Assembly (NCBI GenBank): GCA_027625915.1
Contig: JANTQA010000015.1
Span: 9,205,001 to 9,269,000 of the forward strand
From: Anaeramoeba flamelloides
Taxonomy: Eukaryota; Metamonada; Anaeramoebidae
Direction: 5' to 3'
Length of the DNA stretch: 64,000 nucleotides
Of this stretch, positions 12,963 to 24,505 are shown piece by piece. The stretch's first letter is position 1. Each line of letters opens with the position of its first letter. The notes under the pieces are model-generated. The model had not been told where the DNA came from, did no database searches, and saw only the letters and a program-made list of their open reading frames with translations. A program made the position numbers and the translations under genes.

Positions 12963-13089
12963 GGTGTTTTCAATTTGTCTCAACTCAAAGTCCAAAAAGG
13001 GTTTTATCAAAGCACTGAAAATTTTCCTGGTGGCAGTAGTCTGAGAAATAACAGAGAAAGCTTAGAGTTCGTTCTTTTGTTAATATGTT
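12963..13089 (+). other. Coding-like stretch, unassigned
   Basis: After a TCTTCAG acceptor-like site, an open frame of about 41 codons reads GVFNLSQLKVQKGFYQSTEN then FPGGSSLRNNRESLEF, ending at TGA. Its composition is more protein-like than the surroundings. It has no ATG and no identified partner exon. It lies about 0.9 kb upstream of the duplication border and could be an exon of a gene reading into it, or a relic. Confidence 0.25.
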
Positions 13090-13883
13090 GATATTAAGAC
13101 AATTCATAAGAAAATATATTCGTTAGATTTTGTTTTGTAATTTTTGAAGTTGAGAAAGTTTCTTGAAAATAAATGTTTTTACAAAGGAAATTTTGAGAGA
13201 ATAATTTTACAATTCTCTTGGTTCGTGATTGTTTTCATTCGTATTCTTTTTAATTTTTCAGTTTTTTTTATTTGTTGAATTTTTTTAAATTAATAATATT
13301 TGGTCTTTTGTAAAAACCTCAAAATTAAATCTTTTGTCTAAAAGTGCGAAACTTTCTTTAAATATCCATTCATTTCAGAAAAAGAAAGAGGACACGATAA
13401 ATACAATCATGTGGGTATTCTTATTTTTGCATTCTTAAAAGAGAGAAAAAATTACTTCGTCTCCTTTTTCAACAACAAAAGTTTTATTCTAAAAAAAAAA
13501 GTTATTAATTTTTGACAAAATTTCAGAATTTTCCTAAATTTAGACAGGGTTTGTTTTGGAAAACCACTTTTCGTTTCAGAAACTGGAATGAAAACATCAA
13601 ACTATATTTTAATAACTTTTTATCTTGAAAAATTATTTACCTTTTAGACAATTTGGATTTTGCATAAAAGCTTTAGTCACACAATTGTTTGAAGAAACCA
13701 GTCAAATTGTTTTTTGGATAAAAGTTTCTCAATTAAAAAATTAAATTTGTTAAAACTGTTAAACACCGACTAATTGTCCATAATTTTTGAAAAAATTGTT
13801 TTCTTTCTTAAAACGGATTCTTGGTCTCTTTTTGTCAAATTCAAAAAATCTGCATCTTTTACAAACCATTCGTCTTTTAAACA

Positions 13884-16800
13884 TTTCAAAGACCTGAAAA
13901 TCTTTCAAACATTTTGAAACTCTTTTAAGAGACAGTTGATTTGTAAAAAACAGTAATATCAATTTTTACAAAAGAAAAATCATTTTTTTTATTTTTATTC
14001 GAAACTTAATATTTTTTTATAAAACAAATGGTTTGAACTCTTCCTCGAAACAAATTTAACAAACCCAAATTACTAAACCCCAATTCTTAACTCTTTCTTT
14101 CTTTCCTTTTTTGAAAATCCTTTCCTTTTGATTAAAAAAAAAAAATTGTTTATTTACACTCTAAAAAAAACCAACAAACAAACAAACAAACAAAAAGAAA
14201 CCAACAAAAGTTTCTTATACTTTTCGTGTTGATTCGCAACCCAAAAAACAAGGAACAGTTTCGCTTCAAAACAACCAACTGTCACTGGAAATTTCAAGCC
14301 ACGAAATGTTGTGTTATAAGTTTAGTGAAGAAACCAAAGTAAGCCCAAACCCTTTTTTTCTGAAAACAGATCCTTTTTTTTTTTTTTTTTACATTTTTTT
14401 TTTTCAGTCAAATAGAGAGTCTAGGATTTTTTCAATTGCAATTTTGGATTTGAATGATTCTTAATCTCATTTTTAGGTTATTCTTATTTGTCAAACGACT
14501 TGACTGAACTTTTTTTAAAAATCAATTTGTGCTTTATTTCAATTTCCTCAAAATAATATTTTTTATTTGTGAAAAAATGGTATTTTGAGAATTTCCTTTT
14601 TGTTTCTTTTAAACAAAGATTTAACAACAAACGAGAAATAAGAATCAAAAAACCAGGAAAAATCAAAAAACCAGAAAAAATAAGAACCAAAAAAATTAAA
14701 CTTCTAATTTTTTTTTTTACAATTGATTTATCAAAAATAATTAAAAAATCAAACCAAACAAAAAAAAAAAATAATCAATAAATAAATAAAATCTTTTAGA
14801 TTCTTTCAACTGAAAAAAACTCAATTTCAGTTGTGATCACACCCAACAAACAAGCAAAATTCCATTTCAGGAACGAAAAATCGTGCCAAACCTTTGCACA
14901 CAATTTCAAAAAACAATTGAAAAAGGCCGAACAACCCAAAAACAAAGAACAAAAACAAGAAAAAGAACTTTTTGACAAATTAGAATTCTCCCCAATGGAG
15001 CAGTTACAGAGAAGAAGAAACAGCAAACCTTCAAGAACTGTGAGGTTTTCTCGCTCTAAACAATCACAATTAAAAAACAAAAAACAAAAGAACCAAAACA
15101 AACATTCACAAAACAACCAAAATGCTTACACAAACGGAAACGATAACCGTGATCAAGAAGAAGAATTTGGATACAAAAAAAACAATTCCAAAAAATATAA
15201 TAAAAAACCCCAAAACAGATCCGAAGAAGAATCACAATCACAATCACAAACTGAATCAGATGAAGGATCAAAAACAAAATCCCGATCACAATCGGGATCT
15301 GACTCATCAATAGAATCAAAAAACACCACTTTATCACAAGAATCAGAAGAAGAAGAAGGATCAGAAGAGGAAAGGAAAAAACAAACCCATAAAAGCACAA
15401 GAAATAGAGATGAAAAATATAGCAAAAGAGAAAGATCAAGGGAACGAGAAAAATATTCAAAAAGAGAAAAAGATATAAACAGAAAAAAAGAAGATTATTC
15501 AAATAGAGAAACAGAAGATTATCAAGATAGAAATTGGAGAAATGAAAGATCAAATTATCATCGAAATGACAATTATTATCAAAATGGAAAAAATGATTAT
15601 TATCATTCAAATAATAGATTTAATAGAAATAGAGAATCTAGCTCAAGATCAAGTAGATATAATAATTCAAAATATTCCAATTATTATTCATCCAAAAATG
15701 ACAAATATAATAAATCATATTCTTCAAGTGATTGGAGAAGAAAAAAAAAATATGATGAAGAAAACAATAAAGAAGAAAAATCAAGCATATACAAAAAAGA
15801 ACGATCAAGAGAAAGATCAAGAGAAAAATCAAGAGAAAGATCAAATGAAAGAGAAAAAAAAAACTATTCAAATTATAAATATGAAAATAATTATAAAGAA
15901 AGACAGAACAATTATGGCAGAAATTCTTATTCTAGATCAAGTCATAACAGTTATAGAAGCAATAATTATCAATCAAGAAACAATGAAAAATATGGCTACA
16001 GACCAAAAGAAGAAATTTTCAAACAAAAGAATCTAGATTTGGAGTCAATCAAAAAACTTGAAAAGCAAAGAGTTCAAGACGAAGAAAAAGGAAACATTGC
16101 ATCATTGTTTGTTGATTTAGATGCGTATGACGAAGTTTCAGTTGAGATCACTGGTGACAAAATTCCAGAGCCAATGTCAAATTTCTATGATTTAGACATT
16201 GGAGAAATTGTTTATCAGAATGTCAAAGAAGCAAGATTTGGAAGACCAACACCAGTCCAAAAAGCATAGCTTTTCTGTGATCATGAATGGAAGAGATCTG
16301 ATGGCATGTGCAGAAACAGGCTCTGGGAAAACTGTAGCATTTGCATGCCCGATCATATCAAGGATTTTGTTTGAAGGGATTGCTGTTCAAAAAAGAAACA
16401 ATTATAACAATTACCAACGAAGGTATGGGTTTGTTGCGGAACCATTATGCTTAATCTTGACACCAACTCGAGAATTATCACAACAAATCCACAAGGAGTG
16501 TATAAAATTTTCAAAGAACTCACCATTGAATTGCTCATGTGTTTATGGAGGCACACCAATTCACAACCAAATCAATTCGCTCAGAAAGCAACCCACACAT
16601 CTCTTAGTAGCCACTCCAGGAAGATTAATTGATTTGTTAACCAGAAAAGAGGTTAATTTAAGGAAACTGAAATTTTTCGTTCTCGATGAGGCCGATCGAA
16701 TGCTGGACATGGGATTCATTCCACAAATCAGAGAAATCATTGAAGATTTCAACATGCCAATTAAAAACAGACAGACTTTGATGTTTTCAGCAACATTCCC

Positions 16801-18290
16801 CAAAGAAATCCAACGATTAGCCTCAGATTTTTTAACAGATTACATCTTTTTGTCTGTTGGTAAAATCGGGTCAGCCACATCATTAGTGACCCAAAAGGTC
16901 AGATTTGTTGAAGAACATGAGAAATTTGAAACCCTTGTTGATCTTTTAACAAAACACACAGGACTGACTTTAATCTTTGTTGAAAGAAAAATCGATGCAG
17001 ACAATTTAGATAAAAAATTGTATGATGAAGGATTCCATGTTTTATCAATCCATGGTAACAAAACACAAAGGCAAAGAGAAGAATCTCTAAAACTGTTTAA
17101 AAACACAACAATTGATATTTTAGTGGCAACAGATGTTGCAGCTCGTGGATTGTAAGAAATCTTTTTTATTTATTTACTTTTTTTTTTTTTTTATTGTTTA
17201 TTCTTATAATTTATTCTTAACATTACCTTAATTTATTAAATTTAAATTAATGTCCGGTATTTTTTTCACTACTATAATTTAATTTTTAATGAAATTGATT
17301 TTATATTAATTTCTACTTGACAATTTAAAAATTGATATTTTTCAATTGTGATATTATAATTTTGAACATAATACATTTAACTGAAACATATTTAAACGAT
17401 TTTTTATTTTTTAATTCAAATATATTAATTTCAAAAAAAAAAACATTTATAGAGATGTACCAAATGTTACTCATGTAATTAATTATGATTTACCAACGGA
17501 TATCAGTGATTATATTCATAGAATCGGTAGAACTGGACGAGCAGGACAACAGGGACTTGCAACTGCATTTATTAATCATGGCTCGAATGCCAAAGTTTTA
17601 AAAAAATTGATTGGAACCTTGGAAGACAGCGAACAAGAAATCCCGGAATGGTTGATTGCAATGGCAGGCAACCCCTACGATAGGAGAAGCGGCAGCCGAG
17701 GATATAATAATCGAAGAAGAAACAACAATCGTAACAATGGAGGAAGATTCAGTGGAATTGATTATCGTAAATTACAAGGCAACCAAAGAAGATTTTATAA
17801 TGGACAATCAAGAAACAGAAATAATAACAATAACCAAAATAGAAGAAATTCAAAATGGTAACCCATAATTAATATACAAATATATCAGTATATTAATTAA
17901 ATATATATATATATATATATTTATAAATTAAATTATTTATTTTTTTTCTCTATTGCTTTCTTTTTTATTAATATAATTTCCTTTTTTTTATCTATCTAAT
18001 AATTCAAGGAACAATTTTGAAATCAAAAAATATTTATTATTATAATTATTTAAAAAAAAGATCTCTTTCTTTTTGATTTTACTTAATTATATATATATAT
18101 ATATATTTATTTTTTTATTTCTTTTGTTGTTCCTAAACCCACATTTTTCTTTCTACAACATTCTTATTCATTCTCCCACCTTCACTTTTTTCCCCATTTC
18201 TTTCTTTTTCACTTTTTATTCTTAATTAATTTATAAATGTTTATTGTAAATTTTACACAATTAATGATTAATATAATTTGTATATATATA
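13884..18290 (+). repeat. Left arm of a large inverted duplication
   Basis: About 4.4 kb that matches 36270-41305 on the opposite strand. Coding parts appear almost identical by eye, and introns and flanks are also alike. The outer border is near the GACCTGAAAATCTTTCAAAC point at 13892. The inner border fades in the AT-rich stretch after TTATTCTTAATTAATTTATA at about 18220-18290. The arms are separated by about 18 kb and their genes point towards each other. Confidence 0.9.
14306..17861 (+). CDS. DDX3/Ded1-type DEAD-box RNA helicase, copy 1 (frame broken once)
   Basis: Ded1/DDX3 helicases unwind 5' leaders during translation initiation. Exons: 14306-14338, 14800-17151 and 17453-17861, with GT-AG introns and matching phases. 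The long N-terminus is rich in RS, KE and NY. The core then shows FGRPTPVQK (Q motif), AETGSGKT (motif I), PTRELSQQ (Ia), VATPGR (Ib), DEAD (II), SATFPKEIQ (III), [11 protein letters not shown] (V) and [10 protein letters not shown] (VI), and ends with an R/N/G-rich tail. Just after the Q motif the run at 16259-16263 has five A where copy 2 has four, so the frame stops at TAG within QKA*. Otherwise the helicase would have about 930 residues. Relative to copy 2 it lacks 45 codons, chiefly an RGG-rich stretch. The start at 14306 is the first ATG in frame, but a conserved open frame from 14211 suggests an earlier exon. The break may be real or a base-calling error. Confidence 0.85.
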
Positions 18291-21200
18291 TATCTATTTA
18301 TTTCAAAAATTCTAGATTTTTTTTTATTTTTTAATTGATCCCACACCTACTATCCTTTACATTTTCTTAATAGATGTGAAATTATTATTATTTTTTTTTA
18401 TTTCTGCAATTATTTTATCATAATTGTATATTTTAAAAAAATAAAAGTTTGATCTAATCTTTATTTTTTTCCAATAAAATTTTATTTAAAAAAGAAGATT
18501 AATTTTTTCTTTATTTTTGCTTTATTTTTTTTTTATTTTATTATTAAAGAGAGATGATTAAACAAAGTTATCTCCTATTTTTATTTAGGTTTTCCAAAAT
18601 TCAAAAGAATTGAGTAAAATCTTTGATTTTTCTCTATTCTTTTGAACCCCGGAAAACCACCGTTAGCGTTTCTTGAGTTTTCTGTTTATTTGTGAAGTGT
18701 TCTAGGTTTTTTTGAGGTTTTCTATTTTATTTCTTAAGTAAAAAAAACCTAAAACACTTTCGAAATAGAATAGAAAACTAAAAAAAACCTAACGAAAATT
18801 GATTGATTTTATATATAAAACAGAAAACCCCACTAAAAGTTAGTCACTTGACGGCACTTTACGGCACTTCAAGTTGTTTTTTTTTTTAATTTTGGGAACA
18901 AACTGAAAATTAAATAAATTTTCGTTTAATTTCTAAAATTAAAAAAAAAAACACAGTTAGGTTTTCCAGAATTCAAAATAAAAGGATAAAATCTTTGATT
19001 TTTCTCTATTTTTTTAAATTCCATCAAAGCTGTGATACTCTACAGCACTAGACGAAACCCAAAATTTATTTAGTGAGTTTTTTATCCCTTTTAGAATGTA
19101 GGCAAGATAATCACTTATAGTCAAACTTTTCTTACAACAATGACAAGAAAAACAATTTATTTTTAAACAAAGACAAGAAAAAGAGAAATAAAAAAAGAAA
19201 TAAAAGAAATTTACAAGAATAATAAAATCAAGATCAAAGTAAAAACATAATTTAAAAGTTTTTTTGGGCCTGGGATCTGGATTGGTTGGTGGTTGTTTCC
19301 TTTTTCATTGATTATTTCTGGTTCACAAATATAATTTGTTTTGAAATAAATGTCTAAATATTTAACTAACTAGTGATCAATTGAAAATAGGATATTTTAC
19401 TCAGTTTTAAATGGGAATTTAGTTGATAAGTATAACGAAAAAGTTCTGAGTTTTTCAGAGTATGTATTTGTTTATTCCAATTTACTTTTTGTTGTTTTTT
19501 TTTCATTTTTTTTACAATTTTCCGAAATCTCTTTTGCAAAATACCCAGGCGACATACAGACAGAAAATTCAAATCCATGTAACGAATTGAGATATTATAA
19601 AGAAAGGTCAATTCAGTGCAGTCGAACTAATTCCAATTGTCTTCAGTTGATTATTATTTAATTATGATCGAAGTAGATCAAGTTAAGGTTGTAAAAGATC
19701 TAATAACAGGTGTTCTTTTAGTGAATTCGAAAAAATATGCTGATTATAATTCCCGATAGTGAATTTTTTAATATCACCCTAGAGACAATCATAATTAGTT
19801 TATTTTTGATAGATGATCAAAATTGTAAGATTTATTATTTGAAATCGGCTATTTAATACTAATAATCCAAATAAAATGCAAAACAAACAAATAAAAACAA
19901 ATATTTCGAATTTTATTCTGGAAAATAAATAACAAAAAATCTAAAAAATTCTACCAATTTTTTTAATAATTGTGAAAACTTTTCACTCATACATAATTTC
20001 CAAAAATCATCTTTAAATTACCAAACTCAAACTAATTGATCAATTTGATCTTAAAATTTTTCAACTGATATTTTTTATTTTTATTGTTTCTTAAAACCAT
20101 TCAAATTGAATGAGTCAGATGATTAAAAGACACTTTTATTTTTCATTTTTTTTTCGAAAATTAGAATATTGATATATTTGATCTACATAAAATTTACTAA
20201 TTTGATTTATCTCTCAAATCTTCTAATTGTGATAATTAGAAACTCTCACCATCATCCTAAAAAGTTATTTTGAAGAACAAAAAATTACAATTCACAATAT
20301 AAAAATAGCCAAAAAGGAAAGAGTAAGTAAGTGGTAAGAATTTGTTCTAAAGTATAAGTTATTTAAATCATCTTTGGGTATTTGTTATTTTTTTGTCATT
20401 TTTTTTCGCCTAGCCCAGAAGAAAATGATAAATTTTAAATTATATTACTAAATCAAATTAAACCTTTTAAAAGTCATAATATAACAAAATATATTAATAA
20501 TAGATAACAAAAACAAAGGAAACCACAAAATTCTCTTTCATAAAGTTGAATTATTAAAGAGATATTATTTATTTTATTTCTTTTATTGTTTATGAAATCC
20601 CAAAATAGTTTGATTTGGATACTATTTGTGCACATTATTGTGTTTAAATAATTATTCATTATTCTATAAAACTATGTAAAAACCTAAATATTAAGATTTT
20701 GGTTTAGAAGTCAAAAAAAAAAAAAAATAATCGGTATAATACCCTTAAAAACACAAAAAATCCCAAAATTACTTTTAGATTTTCTGGTTTTTTTGTAATA
20801 ATTTATTTCGATTATAAATTTTAGAAACACAAATTATTCACAAAAGGTTTATATGCTTTTGATTTTTTATTATTTTATAGTGGGGGGGGGTCTTCTATTT
20901 AAGAAAATATAATTATATTTTACTAAAATCACTTATACTTCAATTTCAGTAAATTTTATATTGGTAGTACCCCTATTTTTAAAAAATAAATTACGTAAAA
21001 GATCAAAATAATTACAAACTATGTTAAAAATGTAAAGTTAAAGCAAAATTTGAGAAAACCATTATCAAAATGAAATATAAATTACAAAAAAAAAAAATAA
21101 TTTCTAAAAAATATAACATTTTTTGTATTTCCCTTTTGAATTTGGTTTTTTAAAGATTATATAAAAAAAAAATATATTTAAAAATAAAAAATTAATTTAA

Positions 21201-22303
21201 AAATTCAAAATATTTTAAAATGATCATATAAAAATATTTTTAAAAAGTTATTATTATAATTCATAAAGAAAAATAAATATAAAGGTTGGTTTTGTTAAAA
21301 ATATTCTAGATGATTGTTATAATAAGATTTATTTAATAAAGAATGGTTGTGGTATTGAAAAAAAAAATATTAAAATTTCAAATAACTCTTTGTAAAATTT
21401 AAGATAACATAAAGGTCATCTTCAGTTTTTATACTGATAAATTGACAAAACATTTTTTAACTTTTTTATTAACTTTTGATTTTCAAAATGTTTTTATGAA
21501 CTTTAAAGAAAGATTTTTATTGTTCTAAAGACTAAGAAATCTTGTAAATAAGTTACAAAAAGATCATTTTGACAAAAAAGCTTTAAGAAGTTGGTTAATA
21601 TGATATATAAAAATGGACATTAGAATCAAAAGTTTAAAACTTTTTTTTTAATGTATCAGTAATATGATTTTTAATTCAAGTTACAAAATATTTTTCCTCA
21701 AATTTGATATAAAAATATAAGATCTGCACCAGTTATTTTATAATATTAATCTTAAGAATAATTTTTTTCTTCCTTTTTGAACTTTTGGGATATAATTGAA
21801 TTTTTTTTTAATTGAATATTAAACTCAAAATTTTTAGATCATAAAGTTTCTTAAATATATCAAAAAGCGAATTTTGTAAAAGCTAATCTACTTTTCATGA
21901 CAAATTTAAGAGATATATTTTTTGACTTATAATATGAACACAGATTACTCGTACTCAAATTTGTGGAGAAATGTAGATTTTTTTCTGAAATTGTTGAGAT
22001 TTTTTACTAATAAAAGGATCACTTTTGATTGATACAGATCAACTTTTCGAACTATTTGACTAATTAATTTTTAAGAGACATTTGTACCAAGGTGCACAAA
22101 GTGGTTGACAACTAATATCCACAGACTTTAATTTTATCTTTGTTATTGGGAGATGTTCATTCCTAACAACAAAAAATTTTGAGTTTTTTTTGATTTAAAA
22201 ATCTCCAACCCAAAAACTAAAAAAAAATTACGTAAGATTTATTTTTTACTAAAGTTTATTATTTTCGGGACTTTGTTATCGCGAATCCATAAAGTCAATT
22301 CAA
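17862..22303. other. 3' flank of helicase copy 1 and gene-poor stretch before Has1
   Basis: The first ~430 bases are shared with the other duplication arm and contain (TA)n runs at about 17904 and 18090. Palindromic family H repeats occupy 18588-18860 and 18955-19070. A plus-strand open stretch without ATG near 19520-19660 and a minus-strand frame at 19366-19611 overlap, but neither is recognisable. Nothing else is seen up to the Has1 start. Confidence 0.5.
18588..19070. repeat. Family H palindromic repeats, two adjacent copies
   Basis: Copy 2 (18588-18670) has TTAGGTTTTCCAAAATTCAA, inverted as TTGAACCCCGGAAAACCACC, around TAAAATCTTTGATTTTTCTC. It is followed by long TTAGGTTTTTT/AAAAAACCTAA blocks and the motif CACTTGACGGCACTTTACGG at 18842. 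Copy 3 (18955-19070) repeats the palindrome and ends with ACTCTACAGCACTAGACG. Similar composites occur near 33.5-34.2 and 56.0 kb. No coding content. Confidence 0.55.
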
Positions 22304-24505
22304 ATGAGCAATCGAAAAAGAAAATTTGATCAAACACTTGAAAACAAAACAAACCAAAAATCAAAAAAAAAAAGAACAAATCAAAAAAAAAAAAACAATA
22401 AAAAACAAGATAATTTGAAAAACAAAAAAAATCAAATTAAAAAAGAAAAAAATGAAATTGTAAAGAAAAGTGATCGCAAAAAAAAGGAAAAGAAAAATAA
22501 AAAAACAAAAAGAAACAAAACAGAAGAAGAAAATAAAAAAGTAAAAGAAGAAGAACAAAATCCAAAAAAGGAAAAGAAAAAAAAAACAAAGAAGAAGAAA
22601 AAGGAAAAGAAAAATGAAAAGAAAAAGGAAAAGGAAAAGGAAAAGGAAAAGGAAAAAGAAAAGAAAAAGAAAAAGAAAAAGAAAAAGAAAAAGGACAAGA
22701 ACAAGAACAAGAAAAAGGAAAACGAAATGGATAAAGAAAAGAAAAACAAAAATAAAAAAGAAAATAAAAAAGAAAAGAAAAAAGAAAAGAAAAAGGAAAA
22801 AGATAAGGAAAAGGAAAAGGAAAAAGACAAGGAAAAGAACAAGAAAAACAAAAAACAAAACAAAGAAAAGTTAATTCCATCCCCAAAAAAACAAAAGAAA
22901 ACACAAAAAAAGATCATCAATTCGTTCAAAGACTTGAACATTTCAAGAAAAACCAAAAGGTCATTAAAGGAAGATAGGTTTCTTATTCCAAGACCTATTC
23001 AAAGTACGACAATTCCATTATTACTCAGAGGCTGTGATCTTATAGGTAAAGCTAAAACGGGATCTGGGAAAACTTTAGCATTTTTAATCCCGGCTGTTGA
23101 ACTATTAACAAGATCAAAGTTTAATTCACGCCTAGGGACGGGTGTGATCGTTTTGGTTCCAACAAGAGAGCTTGCGCTTCAGATCCATTATGTGGCTTCA
23201 AGGCTCATGCGCCATCATAAAAATCTCTCGCATGGCGTCTTGATTGGCGGCGTTGATAAGCAAATTGAACAGGAGCAGATAGTGAATGGAATGAATATCA
23301 TTATTGCAACTCCAGGGAGACTGCTTGATCATTTAAGCAACACCGAAGGATTTGTTTTTGAAAATTTAAAAAGTATTATTCTTGACGAAGCCGATCAAAT
23401 CTTACAAATAGGTTATGAAGATGAGCTGAATCAGATTTTTGAAATTATCCCAAAAAAGAGGCAAACAGTTCTTTTCTCTGCAACCCAAACTTCAAAATTA
23501 GAGGATCTAATCAAAATATCCTTTTGGAGGAAGCCGAAATTTATTGACATTGACAAGGATGAAAATGAGAATTTAAATGGGAATAATCTTGGAGGGGAAA
23601 AAGAGGGCCTTCATTTGAAATCGGATAATAGCCATAATCATACCAATGAAAAAAATGGAAATGAGCATGAGAAGAAAATTGCCACTGTGGAAACTTTAGA
23701 ACAGGGATTTGTTGTATGCCACGAAGAAAAGAGATTATTATTATTATATACCTTTTTATATAAGCATATGAATAAGAAGGTCGTTGTCTTTTTCTCAACA
23801 GTTAATTCCGTAAAGTTTCATTTCGAATTATTTTCCTATATAGATTTGCCCTGTGATTTCTTACATGGGAAGCAAAAACAAAAAAAGCGAACTGAAACCT
23901 ATTTTGAATTCTGTTCGGCGAAAACAGGCATTTTGCTTTGCACCAATGTTGCAGCTCGAGGGCTCGATATCCCAGCAGTGGATTGGATCATCCAATATGA
24001 CCCACCAGCAAACACAAAGGATTATATTCATAGGGTCGGCAGAACCGCCCGCTCAGGGAAAAGTGGGAAAGCAATTCTATTTTTGCTGCCACAAGAACTA
24101 CCGTTTTTAAATTATTTAAAGGAATCCAATGTGCCCATTTCGGAATTTAAGGTGCCCCCGAACAAAATTGCAAAAATACATGACCAAATAGTTCTCTTAA
24201 TAAAAAGAAATTCTTATTTACGAAGATCTGCGATCACAGCTTTTAAATCATTCATAAGGGCTTATGATTCGCATACTATGAAAAATGTCTTTAACGTCAA
24301 TGAATTAAATAGAGCAAAAATCTCCAAATGTTTCGCTCTTTCAGAAGTCCCAGAACTTGATCTTCAAAGAGCTAAAATTGAAACCTGGCACGACAAAAAA
24401 TCTTATAATAATAATAAAAGCCGGTTTGATAAATCGAGCCACCTTTTTTCAGCCAGGAATCCTAAAGGAAAACGTCATCGTAATGATAGAAGACAATTTA
24501 AATAA
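22304..24505 (+). CDS. HAS1: ATP-dependent RNA helicase Has1/DDX18 (60S ribosome assembly)
   Basis: Has1/DDX18 is a nucleolar DEAD-box helicase required for large-subunit pre-rRNA processing. It is an intronless frame of 733 residues from ATG to TAA. Residues 1-205 are almost pure K/E/N, basic and low complexity, replacing the usual shorter charged tail. The core follows: RPIQSTTIP (Q motif region), AKTGSGKT near 250, PTRELALQI, ATPGRLLDHL, DEAD near 360, SATQT near 393, then GFVVCHEEKRLLLLYTFL, LHGKQKQKKRT, VAARGLDIPAVDW and HRVGRTARSGKSGKA near 578. KQKQKKRT, FEFC and LDIPAVDWIIQ.DPP are typical of Has1 and separate it from other DEAD families. A 45-residue N/E/H-rich insertion sits between the two RecA domains. 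Motif V reads CTNVAARG instead of the usual CTDVAARG. The C-terminal Has1 extension (FKSFIRAYDSHTMKNVF) is present. It is unrelated in sequence to the flanking Ded1-type copies beyond the family core. Confidence 0.95.
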   Translation: MSNRKRKFDQTLENKTNQKSKKKRTNQKKKNNKKQDNLKNKKNQIKKEKNEIVKKSDRKKKEKKNKKTKRNKTEEENKKVKEEEQNPKKEKKKKTKKKKKEKKNEKKKEKEKEKEKEKEKKKKKKKKKKKDKNKNKKKENEMDKEKKNKNKKENKKEKKKEKKKEKDKEKEKEKDKEKNKKNKKQNKEKLIPSPKKQKKTQKKIINSFKDLNISRKTKRSLKEDRFLIPRPIQSTTIPLLLRGCDLIGKAKTGSGKTLAFLIPAVELLTRSKFNSRLGTGVIVLVPTRELALQIHYVASRLMRHHKNLSHGVLIGGVDKQIEQEQIVNGMNIIIATPGRLLDHLSNTEGFVFENLKSIILDEADQILQIGYEDELNQIFEIIPKKRQTVLFSATQTSKLEDLIKISFWRKPKFIDIDKDENENLNGNNLGGEKEGLHLKSDNSHNHTNEKNGNEHEKKIATVETLEQGFVVCHEEKRLLLLYTFLYKHMNKKVVVFFSTVNSVKFHFELFSYIDLPCDFLHGKQKQKKRTETYFEFCSAKTGILLCTNVAARGLDIPAVDWIIQYDPPANTKDYIHRVGRTARSGKSGKAILFLLPQELPFLNYLKESNVPISEFKVPPNKIAKIHDQIVLLIKRNSYLRRSAITAFKSFIRAYDSHTMKNVFNVNELNRAKISKCFALSEVPELDLQRAKIETWHDKKSYNNNKSRFDKSSHLFSARNPKGKRHRNDRRQFK

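Larger units (their letters stand above)
7966..13883. other. Gene-poor region with inverted-repeat elements
   Basis: Nearly 6 kb without a recognisable gene. It contains two elements listed separately (9361-9536 and about 10195-11385), a 63-codon ATG frame at 11978-12169 with no recognised similarity, and a coding-like stretch at 12963-13089. The rest is A/T-rich. The right edge is the border of the inverted duplication. Confidence 0.5.

Noticed and set aside
15056-15610. 184-codon minus-strand frame opposite helicase copy 1 (and its twin at 39573-40127)
   Set aside because: Shadow of the RS/NY-rich coding strand; membrane-like look is a complement effect.
17904-17930. (TA)n tracts here and near 5091, 18090, 27160, 36450 and 47513 as origins or regulatory sites
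   Set aside because: Simple sequence is common in this A/T-rich genome; nothing ties it to replication.
22361-22956. Long F/L/S-rich minus-strand frames opposite the Has1 N-terminus
   Set aside because: Mirror frames of the K/E-rich coding strand; no ATG-led natural composition.
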